A stretch of DNA of 64,000 nt, taken from contig NMRA01000037.1 of the NCBI GenBank assembly GCA_002633005.1, positions 219,399 to 283,398 on the forward strand. The letters run 5' to 3'. Shown here piece by piece: positions 35,901 to 47,979 of the stretch; position 1 is the stretch's first letter; each line of letters opens with the position of its first letter. The DNA comes from Phoronis australis (lineage: Eukaryota; Phoronida; Phoronidae). The notes below the pieces were generated by a model that did not search any database, was not told the DNA's origin, and worked only from the letters and a program-made list of their open reading frames with translations. The translations under genes and the position numbers were made by a program.

Positions 35901-38900
35901 CCTATTAATATGATCTAAAGATATGTCAGGCCAAACTAATATGCTGTCTTAATTCGAGAAGAAAGCAATAACAAATCCTCAAAACAAGAGCAACGCAGAG
36001 CGTTGAAATGCGCCCACAATTGCACCACATACGTTATCCTTCTAGGGTTATATTTATTGGTACCATAAAGTGGCCAGTAGAGGGCATATTATGTAGTATG
36101 TTGTACTTTGCAAAATGGAAAGGCATGGTCATTGTCTCCTCAATTGGCTAGGGGCAAAATGTGAGTGATCTTCATAATACAAGCACATCCTATACACCAG
36201 TTGCTTAAAGCACCACAGAAACATAGAATTAAAAACAAATTTACCAACATACGAGATTAGAACAGCATTAGAATGCCAGAAACAAATTTCTACTTGGAAC
36301 TTTTCCTTCATAGTCACGAAGTAACACAAAGTATACACCTGAAGACCTATGAAAATACANCATCTTCGTCTCCATCAAAGTCTTCCCACTCTTCGGGCTC
36401 TGAAGAATACAGATTAAAATTGTGTATGGCTTCTCGGACAATTTCACCATACGATAAGTTTGCACTGCACGGCTGAAAACAATATAATATTGAAAAGTCT
36501 CATCTGATGCAGCAAATTTCAGTGGTTTCATGCAAGCCTATTAATATGATCTAAATATATGTCAGGCCAAACTAATATGCCGTCTTAATTCGAGAAGAAA
36601 GCAATAACAAATCCTCAAAACAAGTCAAAATCATAGATCTTCTTACACGCCATCTGTTGGTCATATCACGTGACCTACGTATAGCATGAAAGAAGACTTC
36701 TAATTCTTATCAACGTGCTAATTTACAAAAGCACTATTATACACAAGCCCTCAACATATTTGAACTAATGTTTACACAGTTAGAATTTCAATCACACGAT
36801 GTCACCTGCATATAACTTGTTGTTGCAGAAAATTCAGGACAGGCCGTACACCCATTCAGTACAGAACATAAAGTATTCCGACAAAATACAGTTTACGTAC
36901 CCCGTCATTACAGTTCAATAATCGCCAATTACTAAATAATTACTGTGTCAAAATTCTAGTTCGATAATGGCGATGCCACCTTACTAACTTTAATGTTAAT
37001 TTTAATGTTAATTTTAATGTTAATTTTAATGTTAATTTTAATGTTAATTTTAATGTTAATTTTAATGTTAATTTTAATGTTAATTTTAATGTTAATGTTA
37101 ATATTAATTTTAATGTTAATTTTCTTTCATTATCAGTTATTTAAGGGAAGCTAGGCTACACAGATGAAGAATTCAGCTTCTGCCCAGATGTCATAAAGGG
37201 AAATCAGGGTTATTTTATCAGAATACTTTTGGCATGTACTGAATCTCTAAGACCTGAAGAATTTTTTTAGACCAAGAAGCTCTTTAATGTTTCCAATTTT
37301 CATTAAGATGGAGTGTTAAGAATCATTGTTATCACTGAGTAGCGGTATCAGACCCAGACATGCGTGTCTCCATGTCCCCCCACCTGGAGCTTGTTCCTCG
37401 TCGTCAGGGATGGGGTCAGGCTCAGGTTCAGGTTCAGGTTCAGGCTCCGCTGGCTTCTCCTCTTCCTCATCATCCTTCTTGTGCAGCATGGCCATGAGGT
37501 CCTGTAAGTCAACAAGAAGTGATCAGTCAAATCTGAAGGGATGAAGTAAATTGCGTGTTGTCAGAAATCATAACGTAAAATTGCCGTGAGGACTTGACAC
37601 GGACCTCAGGGGTCTCACAGTCCACTGATTTATCCACATTATTTTGAAAATGCTTTGCCCAGTCGCACATTGTGTGTTATAAAAGAGATAAGCATACCAG
37701 CAGCTGATGCAGCAAGTAGAACTACTCTCGTTTATCACATTGGTGTAGACTCACAGTTGAACTGTGGTTTTCTGTAGACCCCAGACCGTCCCCGAGAAGT
37801 TGCACCATATACCAACTCCGGACGGTCTCCACGACGATTAAGCGTAATGATATCTTGCAAGTCAGTCTAATGATGATGATCCACAATTTCAAATACTTAT
37901 AATTCTCAGCCATTTTTGCATCACAACGAAACAGAAATTTTTAATCTTTGATTATCAAAACCAGTCAAAATCTAGTCTTTCTGAGAATATCAACTCTTCT
38001 TATGTCATGCTAATCTATTTCCCATCTGCAATCTTTGACACACCTATGACTTATAGCAATCTAAGTAACAAGATAAACCATAAGCGATTACTTTTACTGT
38101 CAGTCTGTTAAATTCATTAGGCACAAGTAAACTGCTAAAACTAAGGAGTAACAATACTTCAAACACCTCCCTTTATTCATTAAGACGTAAGACTTTGACT
38201 TGGCTATAGTGCACACACTAGCCCAGGTTAATGTCCTTCTCTCATATTGCACCTCCAGTAAATTTCAGAGCAAGACTTGTACACCTCATTACCCATAGTT
38301 CCTTACACGCAGGATCTGAACAGCATACACTATTGTTTGACTGCACCTGGCTTACCAGGACAGGGTAATTACTTGAATATTTTGAATTTTTATCTACCAG
38401 GCTTCGTAGCAATTATGTTAACCATCGAAATGAGCCACGATATGCGAGAAGAGCACTTCATGACCTAGATTCCATGTGACCCCCCCTTCAGCCAATCAGA
38501 ACCCACCTCAGTCTTCTCCTCTTCCAGCTGAGGCTGTTCTTCTGTCCTCTCATCACCCTCTTCTCCTTCAACTTTCTCCTCATCTTTCTTCTCTGTTTCC
38601 TCGCTTGCCTCCCCTTCAGGCTGTTCTTCTGAAATAAAGAATACATAGCATTTCAGTTAAAGCTGCATTATAGCCCAGTATACAGTTGCCTGAAACCCAA
38701 AATGGAATTAATGTCAAAATGTCGGGCTCGTGATATTCCTTACCATGATAAGGTTTTGTTTCCGTTACCACCAAGAACAGTGAAACCATCAGTGACTCAA
38801 GAAAACGCTTCAGATTATAATATGGAAAATTGCCAATTCGATAATACGGGCACATTGTTCACAGTCACGGCCTGAAATTTTTTAACACAAATGAAATCCC

Positions 38901-41900
38901 ATCACAGAATATTATGAGATTAAAATACCTATTTGGATTTTCAATTTTAGCCAACTAAACAAGGCAGGAAGCAGCTTTGATTGTAAGGTTCCGGTATACA
39001 TAATGTTCCGTTACTAACCGAGATTGCTGTACATTGAAGAACTTTCATGCAGCCCAAGGATATGCAAGACCACAAAGATTGACATTTAATTTTCTTTGAA
39101 GTTCCATTTTTTTGTCATTTAACTTCATAGTTCTATTTTACGTAGATCACAAAATAATTTATTTTTTATTTATGAATAATTCATAACGAGGACAACACAT
39201 TTAAGCTAGACATGTGGTGTAAAATGACATCAGATCCAACCTACTCTGTAAAATTTCATCAATTTCAGACACAACTAATTTCTAAAATTGACGAGAAGTT
39301 ATCATTTTTGATATAGTTTGTGTATGCATTAACTTTCACAAAGCCATTTTAGCTATGGTTAGAACTTAAGCATATATATATAGTGCTACTCAACTTTCAT
39401 TAACAATCGTGACTTAATTGTGTCCTAAATTGGTGAGATGTTACCATAACAACAGAGTAGTAACAATCAAAAGAGCTGTCTGCTTGGTATTTTAAAATTA
39501 ACAAACACTCATCAGTCCCATCCACTAGGAAGTACATTCAGCAGTCAAAAGTTATCAATCAAGTTTGATTAGAAAAGACTGTCAGAAGTTTGAGATCTCA
39601 CCTTCTTCCTTTGCTTTCTGCCGAGGATAGTATGATTTACATTTATAGGAGAGGTGGTCATACTGTGTCACCATAACTCTGTAGGCACAGTCGGTCAGTG
39701 TCAAGAGTTTGGGAATTTCAAACTGTACCTTGACCTCTTTAAATTCATATGACNGGATTCCAATCACACGATGTCACCTGCATATAACTTGTTGTTGCAG
39801 AAAATTCAGGACAGGGTGTACACCCATTCAGTACAGAGCAAAAGTAATCCGACAAAATACAGTTTACGTACATTACTGTACAGTTCAATAACCGCCAATT
39901 ACTATATAATTACTGTGTCAAAATTCTAGTTCCATAATGGCGATGCCACCTTACTAACTTTAATTCTGTTTCACTATCAGTTCAGTATTTAAGGGAAGCT
40001 AGGCTACACAGATGAAAAATTCAGCTTCTGCCCAGACATCATAAAGGGAAATCAGGGTTATTTTATCAGAACACTGAATCTCTAAGACCTGAAGAAATTT
40101 TTTAGACCAAGAAGCTCTTTAATGTTTCCAATTTTCATTAAGATGGAGTGTTAAGAATCATCGTTATCACTGAGTAGCGGTATCAGACCCAGACATGCGT
40201 GTCTCCATGTCCCCCCACCTGGAGCTTGTTCCTCGTCGTCAGGGATGGGGTCAGGCTCAGGTTCAGGTTCAGGTTCAGGCTCCGCTGGCTTCTCTTCTTC
40301 CTCATCATCCTTCTTGTGCAGCATGGCCATGAGGTCCTGCAAGTCAACAAGAAGTGATCAGTCAAATCTGAAGGGATGAAGTAATTGCATATCATCAGAA
40401 ATACTCTCACAAAACAGTCTAATGATGGTGATCCACGATTTCAAATACTTATAATTCTCAGCCATTTTTGCATCACAACGAAACAGATATTTTTGATCTT
40501 TGATTATCATCCAGTCAAAATCTAGTCTTTCTGAGAATATTAACTCTTCTTATGTCATGCTAATCTATTTCCCATCTGCAATCTTTGACACACCTATGAC
40601 TTATAGCAATCTAAGTAACAAAATAAACCACAAGCGATTACGTTTACTCTCAGTCTGTTTAATTCATTAGGCACAAGTAAACTGCTAAAACTAAGGTCAG
40701 TAAGAATACTTTGAACACCTCCCTTTATTCATTAAGACGTAGGACTTTGACTTGGCTATAGTGCACACACTAGCCCAGGTTAATGTCCTTCTCTCATATT
40801 GCACCTCCAATAAATTTCAGAGCAAGATTTGTACACCTCATTACCTATAGTTCCTTACACGGAGGATCTGAACACTATATATACTCTTGTTTGACTGTAC
40901 CTGGCTTACCAGGACAAGGTAATTGGTGTTTGCCAAAATAAACACTACTTTCTGTTAATCACATTTTACGACAGGTCAGTCAGCAGAATTATACACATTA
41001 AGTTACAGACTGTAGTTAAGTTTGTGCAAAAATTTTGCCTCTTCTCTTTGCAAACCGCGTGGCCTGTTTGAATTTCTATCTACCAGGCTTGGTAGCAATA
41101 TGATAACCATCGAAATGTGTGAGCACTTCATGACCTAGATTCCATATGTGACCGCCCTTCAGCCAATCAGAACCCACCTCAGTCTTTTCCTCTTCCAGCT
41201 GAGGCTGTTCTTCTGTGTTCTCATCACCCTCTTCTCCTTCAACTTTCTCCTCATCTTTCTTCTCTGTTTCCTCGCTTGCCTCCCCTTCAGGCGGTTCTTC
41301 TGAAATAAAGAATACATGGCATTTCCGTTAAAGCTGCATTATAGCCCAGTATACAGTTGCCTGAAACCCAAAATGGAATTAATGTCAAAATGTCGGGCTC
41401 GTGATATTCCTTACCATGATAAGGTTTTGTTTCCGTTACCACCAAGAACAGTGAAACCATCAGTGACTCAAGAAAAAGCTTCAGATTATATTGGAAAATT
41501 GCCAATTCGATAATACGGGCACATTGTTCACATTCATGGCCTGAAAATTTTTAACAGAAATGAAATCCCATCACAGAATATTATGAGATTAAAATACCTA
41601 TTTGGATTTTCAATTTTAGCCAACTAAACAAGGCAGGAAGCAGCTTTGATTGTAAGGTTCCGGTATACATAATGTTCCGTTACTAACCGAGATTGCTGTA
41701 CATTGAAGAACTTTCATGCAGCCCAAGGATATGCAAGACCACAAAGATTGACATTTAATTTTCTTTGAAGTTCCATTTTTTGTCATTTAACTTCATAGTT
41801 CTATTTTACGTAGATCACAAAATAATTTATTTTTTATTTATGAATAATTCATAACGAGGACAACACATTTAAGCTAGACATGTGGTGTAAAATGACATCA

Positions 41901-44900
41901 GATCCAACCTACTCTGTAAAATTTCATCAATTTCAGACACAACTAATTTCTAAAATTGACGAGAAGTTATCATTTTTGATATAGTTTGTGTATGCATTAA
42001 CTTTCACAAAGCCATTTTAGCTATGGTTAGAACTTAAGCATATATATATAGTGCTACTCAACTTTCATTAACAATCGTGACTTAATTGTGTCCTAAATTG
42101 GTGAGATGTTACCATAACAACAGAGTAGTAACAATCAAAAGAGCTGTCTGCTTGGTATTTTAAAATTAACAAACACTCATCAGTCCCATCCACTAGGAAG
42201 TACATTCAGCAGTCAAAAGTTATCAATCAAGTTTGATTAGAAAAGACTGTCAGAAGTTTGAGATCTCACCTTCTTCCTTTGCTTTCTGCCGAGGATAGTA
42301 TGATTTACATTTATAGGAGAGGTGGTCATACTGTGTCACCATAACTCTGTAGGCACAGTCGGTCAGTGTCAAGAGTTTGGGAATTTCAAACTGTACCTTG
42401 ACCTCTTTAAATTCATATGACTTGATGCTAGAAGTAGACACAGTGCATCGTTAATGGTGATGGGGGGGGGGGTAGATCAGAATCGTTAATTTTTCACCAA
42501 TCGGTATCACTGTGCAGAAAAGCAGACGACAAAATTGAGATTTTGGTTTATATAAAATATAATTATCTTGTGTTCACTATACTTTCCTCATATCAAGTTT
42601 AACTCATTTGCCAGGAAAAGTCATAATTATCAAACAACCAATATATTGCCAAACTTACATCTAGTCTCCTGGGAGAAAATGAATATACATCACATGGAAA
42701 ATTAATTGCTACGCCAGGTATTACTGTACAATACATAACAAAAATGTAAGTGAACTCGACAAACACTACATTAATTTCATTAAAAATCGAGTAAAAATCA
42801 CCGAGCAAACGATATCAGTTGCATACCAGAACAACTAACACAACACAAAGGAGTATCCAGCAGCCTACCGTGGATTTTTACTCAGATTTCCCCAGAAGCA
42901 GAGCGTGACAAACTCGTTCTTTTCTACTCGTTGCAAATTCATTGTCTCTGGGTCTGACCTCTCTGTGGCCTCAAGCAGGACAATTTGAGAAGCTCTGTCC
43001 AATTTCTCTGCCAAAAGCTGTTGTAAGTTCGAAATAGTCTGAAAAAATTAAAGCATCATTGCTACTATAGAGTCAAGATCACAATCTAAACAGACTTATT
43101 CTCATGCTACATTGAAGCTCTCCTTGAAACCAATGTAACCATTAAGCAGTATATTTTCTACCTCATACAAAACATATATGTGGTACAGGGGTACAATATC
43201 GTGATACAAATTATAGGATTAAATACTAGAAGTGCCAAAAAATCTACACAATTATGCAAACATTTTTTTTTGCGGACAACGTAGAATTGTAAACAAAATA
43301 CAAGACTCACAAATAACAGATGCCCCACATCTACAGCTTTTCTGGGGTTAATTTTGTTTTGGTTTCTGCAGGCCTTGAATGCAGGAACCCTCAACAATTC
43401 AAAAATAAAAACAGTACACAACGAAAGTAATCAGACTAAAAACTGTTTCCCTGTCACATTGGCTAATTCTGTCAACAACATTACAGATTGAATTAACCAC
43501 CTCACAAACTTTTCTGATAATTCCCATTCATTCTCGGTCATAAGTCTACAACAACAATGAATTTGGTTTCCATCCAGACATCATGATGGGAAATTCCGGG
43601 TCATTTTGTCGGAATTTTTTTGACTTGTACTGTATATCCAATGTGTCACCATGACCACAGGTGTCAAAGCCTAAATGTACTGACCAGTACTGTACCAGAT
43701 TCCATAGTTGACGCCCTACTTACTTGGTTATACAAGGCAATCTCCGTGGGAGTCAGATCTCCTTCAGGACTGTCTTCCATCAAGAAGCTGAGTTCATTAA
43801 TAAGCTATAACAAAGTGCCGAGAATGGATAGAAAATTAATGTGAAACACTTTGATGTGCATTCTTAAAGACATACTTGTAGCAGTATTCACCAGATGTCA
43901 CTGATGTATCAGAAGTGCATACTCTTGTGACTTTACAATGGAAATGAAAGGCAAAAAAGCTACTTAAATTTTTATGACATTTTTATATTTTAATAACTTA
44001 AATTGCATTTTGAATACTTAACAAATAAAGCTTTATTGAAAAATAGCAGCTCATATCATATTTATTATATGCCAAAAACAGCACTATGACCAATGACTTT
44101 TACATAATTATTGAAGACAAAGTTCGACTTTTCATCAACTGGTACACCAGGTGTTGATTACCAAGAGAAATAATTCATTGAAAGAAGGACTTTGAAAAAT
44201 CAAGAAATCAATGTAATTTGATTTTACAATGTGATGTCAAAAGTCAATTGAAATATAAGCCTTTTCACTGAAATATAATTAGCACTCACATCGAGAACAG
44301 TTTTTCCATTTGTAAGCACATTCACAATGTCATCGTTACTTTTGTCGTCCCTCCATAAGTTAATGTAAGTATTTATCTCCCCTGGAATAGTTGGGTCAGG
44401 AGTCCCGTCGCACCGCATGTAGCGATTCCACTGAAAAAAACATCGAGCCATCAGTGATTAAAAAGCCCGTAATTCACCATGCCGATCATCCACACACACA
44501 GTAAGAAACACAATCACATTTACAGATGTTTTATAAGCTTGAAAACCTTCACTGAAATACTGGGTTTCCAATAATTACAACACTGCTATTGACTACAGAG
44601 TTATATGTCAGAACTAAAAGACTGATTTCGTAATACTATTGGATAACAGTGATATTCCAGTACTCACCTTTGCAGTTTTTCTGCGCTCATTTGCTTGATT
44701 GTCGAGAATACTGCGATGCCCATCAAGAACAGTGTTTAGTTCTGTAAGCTGAACTCTTCTTCTGGAATTTTCCTAAACAACAAAAAAGACTTCACAGTAA
44801 TGAACTGATAAACAGAATGACAAAGGGTACTTAAACTTTCTGGTTCATACATGCAACTCTCTACACCTAGCAAAGTTTAGTCATGGGTAATATCAACAAT

Positions 44901-47900
44901 GACAACAGAAGAGTACGATAAATTTCACAAAAACTGAGAGTGGTCGTGCTTTACAGTGGAATGACTAGTCCCTGGCACAGGTAGATGCAATATATTTCAG
45001 CAGTTTCAAAAGCTCTTTGTCAGTGATCAAGATTTCTTATTTGTTCATATTGTATGATTTGATTTGCATGTTTTTGCCACTAACTCTATCTGACTGCACC
45101 GTATTGGGAGGATGGTGGAAATGAAATTAAGATTTGCCTCCCAGATCACCAGTACCTCGTCTGAAGTCACCTACCAGTTCCTAAACACAGAGCATGCATG
45201 ATACTTCATACATCCGATCATAAGATGTTTTATTTTTCTCTATTCCTTAGTAACTCACATTCACCATAACCCAAACAGAGAAGTCCAATACCACAGTCAC
45301 AGTTTCACACACCATCACAACATTTCTCCACCCTATCATCCTAACACTGCCTCCACACACTATCACAAAATCTCCCAATCCATTATCCTAACATTGCGTT
45401 CACACACTATCACAAAAGCTCCCAATCCACAATCCTTTAACGCTGCGTTCACACAACATCTCCCCCACTCCATGACCCTAAGACTGCGTTCACACTCACC
45501 TCCTTCTCCTGGATTTTCCTCTGTTCTGCCTCCAGTTTGTCTTGCTCCTGCTTCTCCAAGGCATCTTGCTCTGCCTTCAATCTTGCCTCTTCTTCTTCTT
45601 GTAACTTACGCTCTTCTTCTTCCTTCTTCAGAGCCTCTTTTTGAGCCTTCGTCAATTTCTTCTTGGCACTGCTTTTCGGAGGCTTAGATTAAAAACAAAA
45701 CAAACACTGCATAATACAGACAAGACCTATTATGGAAAAAGCATGTCTCCGTGCAGCTGTTTCAGCCATCTCACATGGCCTTGATTCACCATAGATTCAG
45801 AGTATTTACTTAAACAGTAAAAGATGATCAAGGCTGCAACAGATGACTTTAAAGCAGCTAATTATCATAAGACAAAAGACCGTATTTACAAGTCAGCTAC
45901 TGATAAATGGAATGCAGAAATCAGTCTTTTATTTAACTTAAAAATCAGATGACATTGTTTCAGATATTTAAAGCAATTTGGCCCATATCAATTCTGAACC
46001 ACAGCAAGGTGAATGTCTTTTCGTATTCCCTCGAAGACAAAATTATCATTACAAAACGTCTATTTTATGTCTTGAGCTTAATTCAGAACTAAATGGGTTT
46101 GAAAATTTTCAAGTTTTAAAAATTATTCAAAATATGTTGTATATACCCAACTTCAATTTATAATCAAACTGAAATATCATCACATGTAAAAGCATGCCTT
46201 CTTGCCACTTTTGAAGTGAGAAAGTGAGATGTACGTTGTAACTAGCTGAATATCTAACACAAACACAACTGTAACAAATACATGCAACTAAGCCGTATTA
46301 ACAATAACAGTGACTATTTTTCAATTATTTACAAAGGACTCACCTTAACTTTCTTTTTAACCTAGGCATACAACAAATATTATCACTAACATAACCTTAC
46401 CTCTTCAACTACAGTATTGTCCTTAACCATGAGCAAAACATATTAATTTCAAACATGGTTTTGGTTTTCAGAAAAGTTTGTGAGGTACAATACAAAATAT
46501 TGCCACAAGGTTGTGTACTCTTGTTATTAGATTGCTGTGTACCGTAATCGTTCGGGTTAACGCCCTGGGCGGTTAAATTGGCGAATCCAAAAAATCGGGG
46601 GAGGGCGGTTAACCAAGCAGTGGGCGGTTAAATCGAAAATCCACCTAAAGTAGGGGATGGGCGGTTAACTGAGCATGGGCATTAACCCGAACGATTACGG
46701 TAATATACTGGCTGTATTGACATCATTCTGTTTGAGAACTCCAAGTTTCTTGGCAATTTCCAGAAAAGTACAGTTTCATGTTATTTTTTCTTAATAGCAA
46801 TGAGGTTTAACAACATTAGCGTTGAGATGTGCCCTTTTCGTTTACCCTCTGAGAGGTCGCGTGATAAACACCTCGTGTTTTTAGTCTAGATGGTGGCATA
46901 TATATCTCAAAGCTGTTAACAATTTTTGTACACAAGGTACATCAGCAATACCTTAAAACTCACAGGGAATTACACCTGAGCCTTTACCACCACTTGCTAA
47001 ATTGAGTTATAAAAGTCTTACAAAGTCATTCTAAAGCGTTTTGAGTTGCGATTTAGATATCAGAATAACTGACGTAAAATCCCTCAGTCTTCTTTCCAGT
47101 AAAGGTACACTTTCTGAAAACCAGCTTGCTGCCACAGCAATTTTCTAGTGTAACCCAGACAGCGCAGGGTCAACACACAGCATCACTCATAATTAATGAA
47201 TTACTTTTGTTTGCTATTTTTCTTGCTTGCCCGAAGCCAAGAGTGACACCTTTTGACCCTCTTAAGAACTCATACTCATGGGTTTAACCTTTGACTTAAT
47301 GAGTGAACTCCCATCAAAGTCTAAAAATGTCGGACTACATTTTTGTGTTTAAAAGCATGTGGTTCTTAAATTGGGAGACTATTACCTGATTGTGTGATTT
47401 CCCTCGATCGGAAGAAAAATTCTCTTGATATTAGAAGAACTCCCCTGAATTGGGGGAATAAGGGCAGTGGCCCTGCTCAGACTCGAACAGCAAAAGGAAA
47501 TAAACAAATCTATAGTATGCGTCTGAGATGGTAATAGTCGGATAAAACATGCCCATTTCAAATTCTGTCTGAAGCCATTGAAATTCTCCTCAGGTGATCA
47601 AATTCTCACAACACAGTGAAATTATTCAGATTTGTGAACCCGCTTCGAAGTACTGCTGGTCACAGGTTCACCGACTGGGAATCAGTCACACACTGACTGA
47701 CTCCGGATAGTCTTAGTGTACCGTCAGCCAGTGCCCATGATTCTGTGAACTGACACTAGCCATAGCTTGAATAAAGTTGTTTGGACAACGATTTGCAGAA
47801 GTATTTTAGCGATGAAGATAATTTGTGAAGAGTTAAATCAATGCAAAAACGGATGATTTCATATAAATGAATAAACAGGGTGCAACATCAAATTAAAATT

Positions 47901-47912
47901 AAATATTACCAT
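29978..47912 (-). CDS. DNAI7: Dynein axonemal intermediate chain 7 (CASC1/LAS1 family)
   Basis: Axonemal factor of motile cilia, associated with inner-arm dynein assembly. Exons in transcript order: ATG at 47912-47910; 46361-46344; 45682-45500; 44772-44668; 44430-44290; 43804-43724; 43038-42869; 42427-42270; 41299-41178; 40336-40219; 35838-35622; 34282-34114; 33703-33597; 33072-32906; 32279-32121; 31712-31563; 30885-30784; 30115-29978. All junctions are in phase except between 40219 and 35838, where one exon of length 2 mod 3 seems missing beside an assembly break. The recognised parts total about 769 residues (human about 720). Signatures: a charged N-terminal coiled coil (KEEEERKLQEEEEARLKAEQ), WNRYMRCDGTPDPTIPGEIN, an acidic (EP)n segment, VHFCEEPQVARWDEE, LLQDTHINMPFQSWELRP and GMGYSWSKWN. 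Exons 8 to 11 have extra full or partial copies (39602-39753, 38507-38628, 37384-37501, 36361-36472), judged allelic. Confidence 0.92.
35727..36624. repeat. Allelic duplicate around N 36360 (part of DNAI7 exon 11 and flank)
   Basis: 35727-35998 recurs at 36361-36624 with a few differences, directly after the N at 36360. The block includes most of a DNAI7 exon, which is why that exon appears once whole and once truncated at the N. One difference changes a Leu codon to Pro at the start of the exon. The copy on the left continues at 35999 into a repeat absent from the right copy. Confidence 0.85.
35999..36359. repeat. Haplotype-specific insertion carrying the CTCF-motif repeat
   Basis: After the shared word CAAAACAAG the left copy enters AGCAACGCAGAGCGTTGAAA, the reverse complement of a segment of the array in the cofilin intron (near 5055-5110). 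Aligned blocks include GGGCGCATTTCAA, CCCTAGAAG and the core GGCCAGTAGAGGGCA at about 36072-36086. The right copy lacks this sequence. Its full extent is cut by the N at 36360. Confidence 0.6.
36783..42423. repeat. About 2.7-3.0-kb allelic duplicate around N 39754 (DNAI7 exons 8 to 10)
   Basis: 36783-39753 and 39755-42423 are colinear, with the same three DNAI7 coding exons and the same introns, and the N at 39754 marks the junction. Differences include a minisatellite in the left copy only (36990-37122), about 0.25 kb present only on the left near 37560-37830, about 0.13 kb present only on the right near 40924-41060, and coding changes. This is best explained as two haplotypes laid end to end. 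Confidence 0.85.
36990..37122. repeat. 12-bp AT minisatellite, about 11 copies, one allele only
   Basis: The unit AATTTTAATGTT repeats in near-perfect tandem. The corresponding place in the other allele (around 39960) has only CTTTAATTCTGTTTC, so the array expanded on one haplotype. It lies in a DNAI7 intron. Confidence 0.9.
46540..46702. mobile_element. 163-bp MITE with 26-bp terminal inverted repeats, DNAI7 intron 1
   Basis: The left end TACCGTAATCGTTCGGGTTA and the complement of the right end agree over about 26 bp. The interior repeats GGGCGGTTAA three times. If the outermost TA is the target duplication, this fits a Tc1/mariner-type non-autonomous element. There is no coding capacity. 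Confidence 0.8.
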
Positions 47913-47966
47913 ATTTTCGTCGTCAGGGAAAGGAGTCCTGTAGTAACGGAAGTAGCACTGCGCAAG

Positions 47967-47979
47967 GTTGTCTAACAAC
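47967..47979. promoter_or_regulatory. X-box-like RFX site upstream of DNAI7
   Basis: GTTGTCTAACAAC is an imperfect palindrome matching the X-box pattern of two half sites (GTTGTC and AACAAC) with a one-base spacer. It lies 55-67 bp upstream of the DNAI7 start codon. RFX factors bind X-boxes in promoters of ciliary genes across animals, so position and gene function agree. The match is not the perfect consensus. Confidence 0.5.

Noticed and set aside
36361-42423. Duplicated DNAI7 exons as a real tandem exon duplication
   Set aside because: The copies abut single Ns, are truncated exactly at them, and introns match as closely as exons, which fits unmerged alleles better.
45394-45687. 97-codon plus-strand frame rich in Pro/Leu
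   Set aside because: It is the antisense of the DNAI7 coiled-coil exon.
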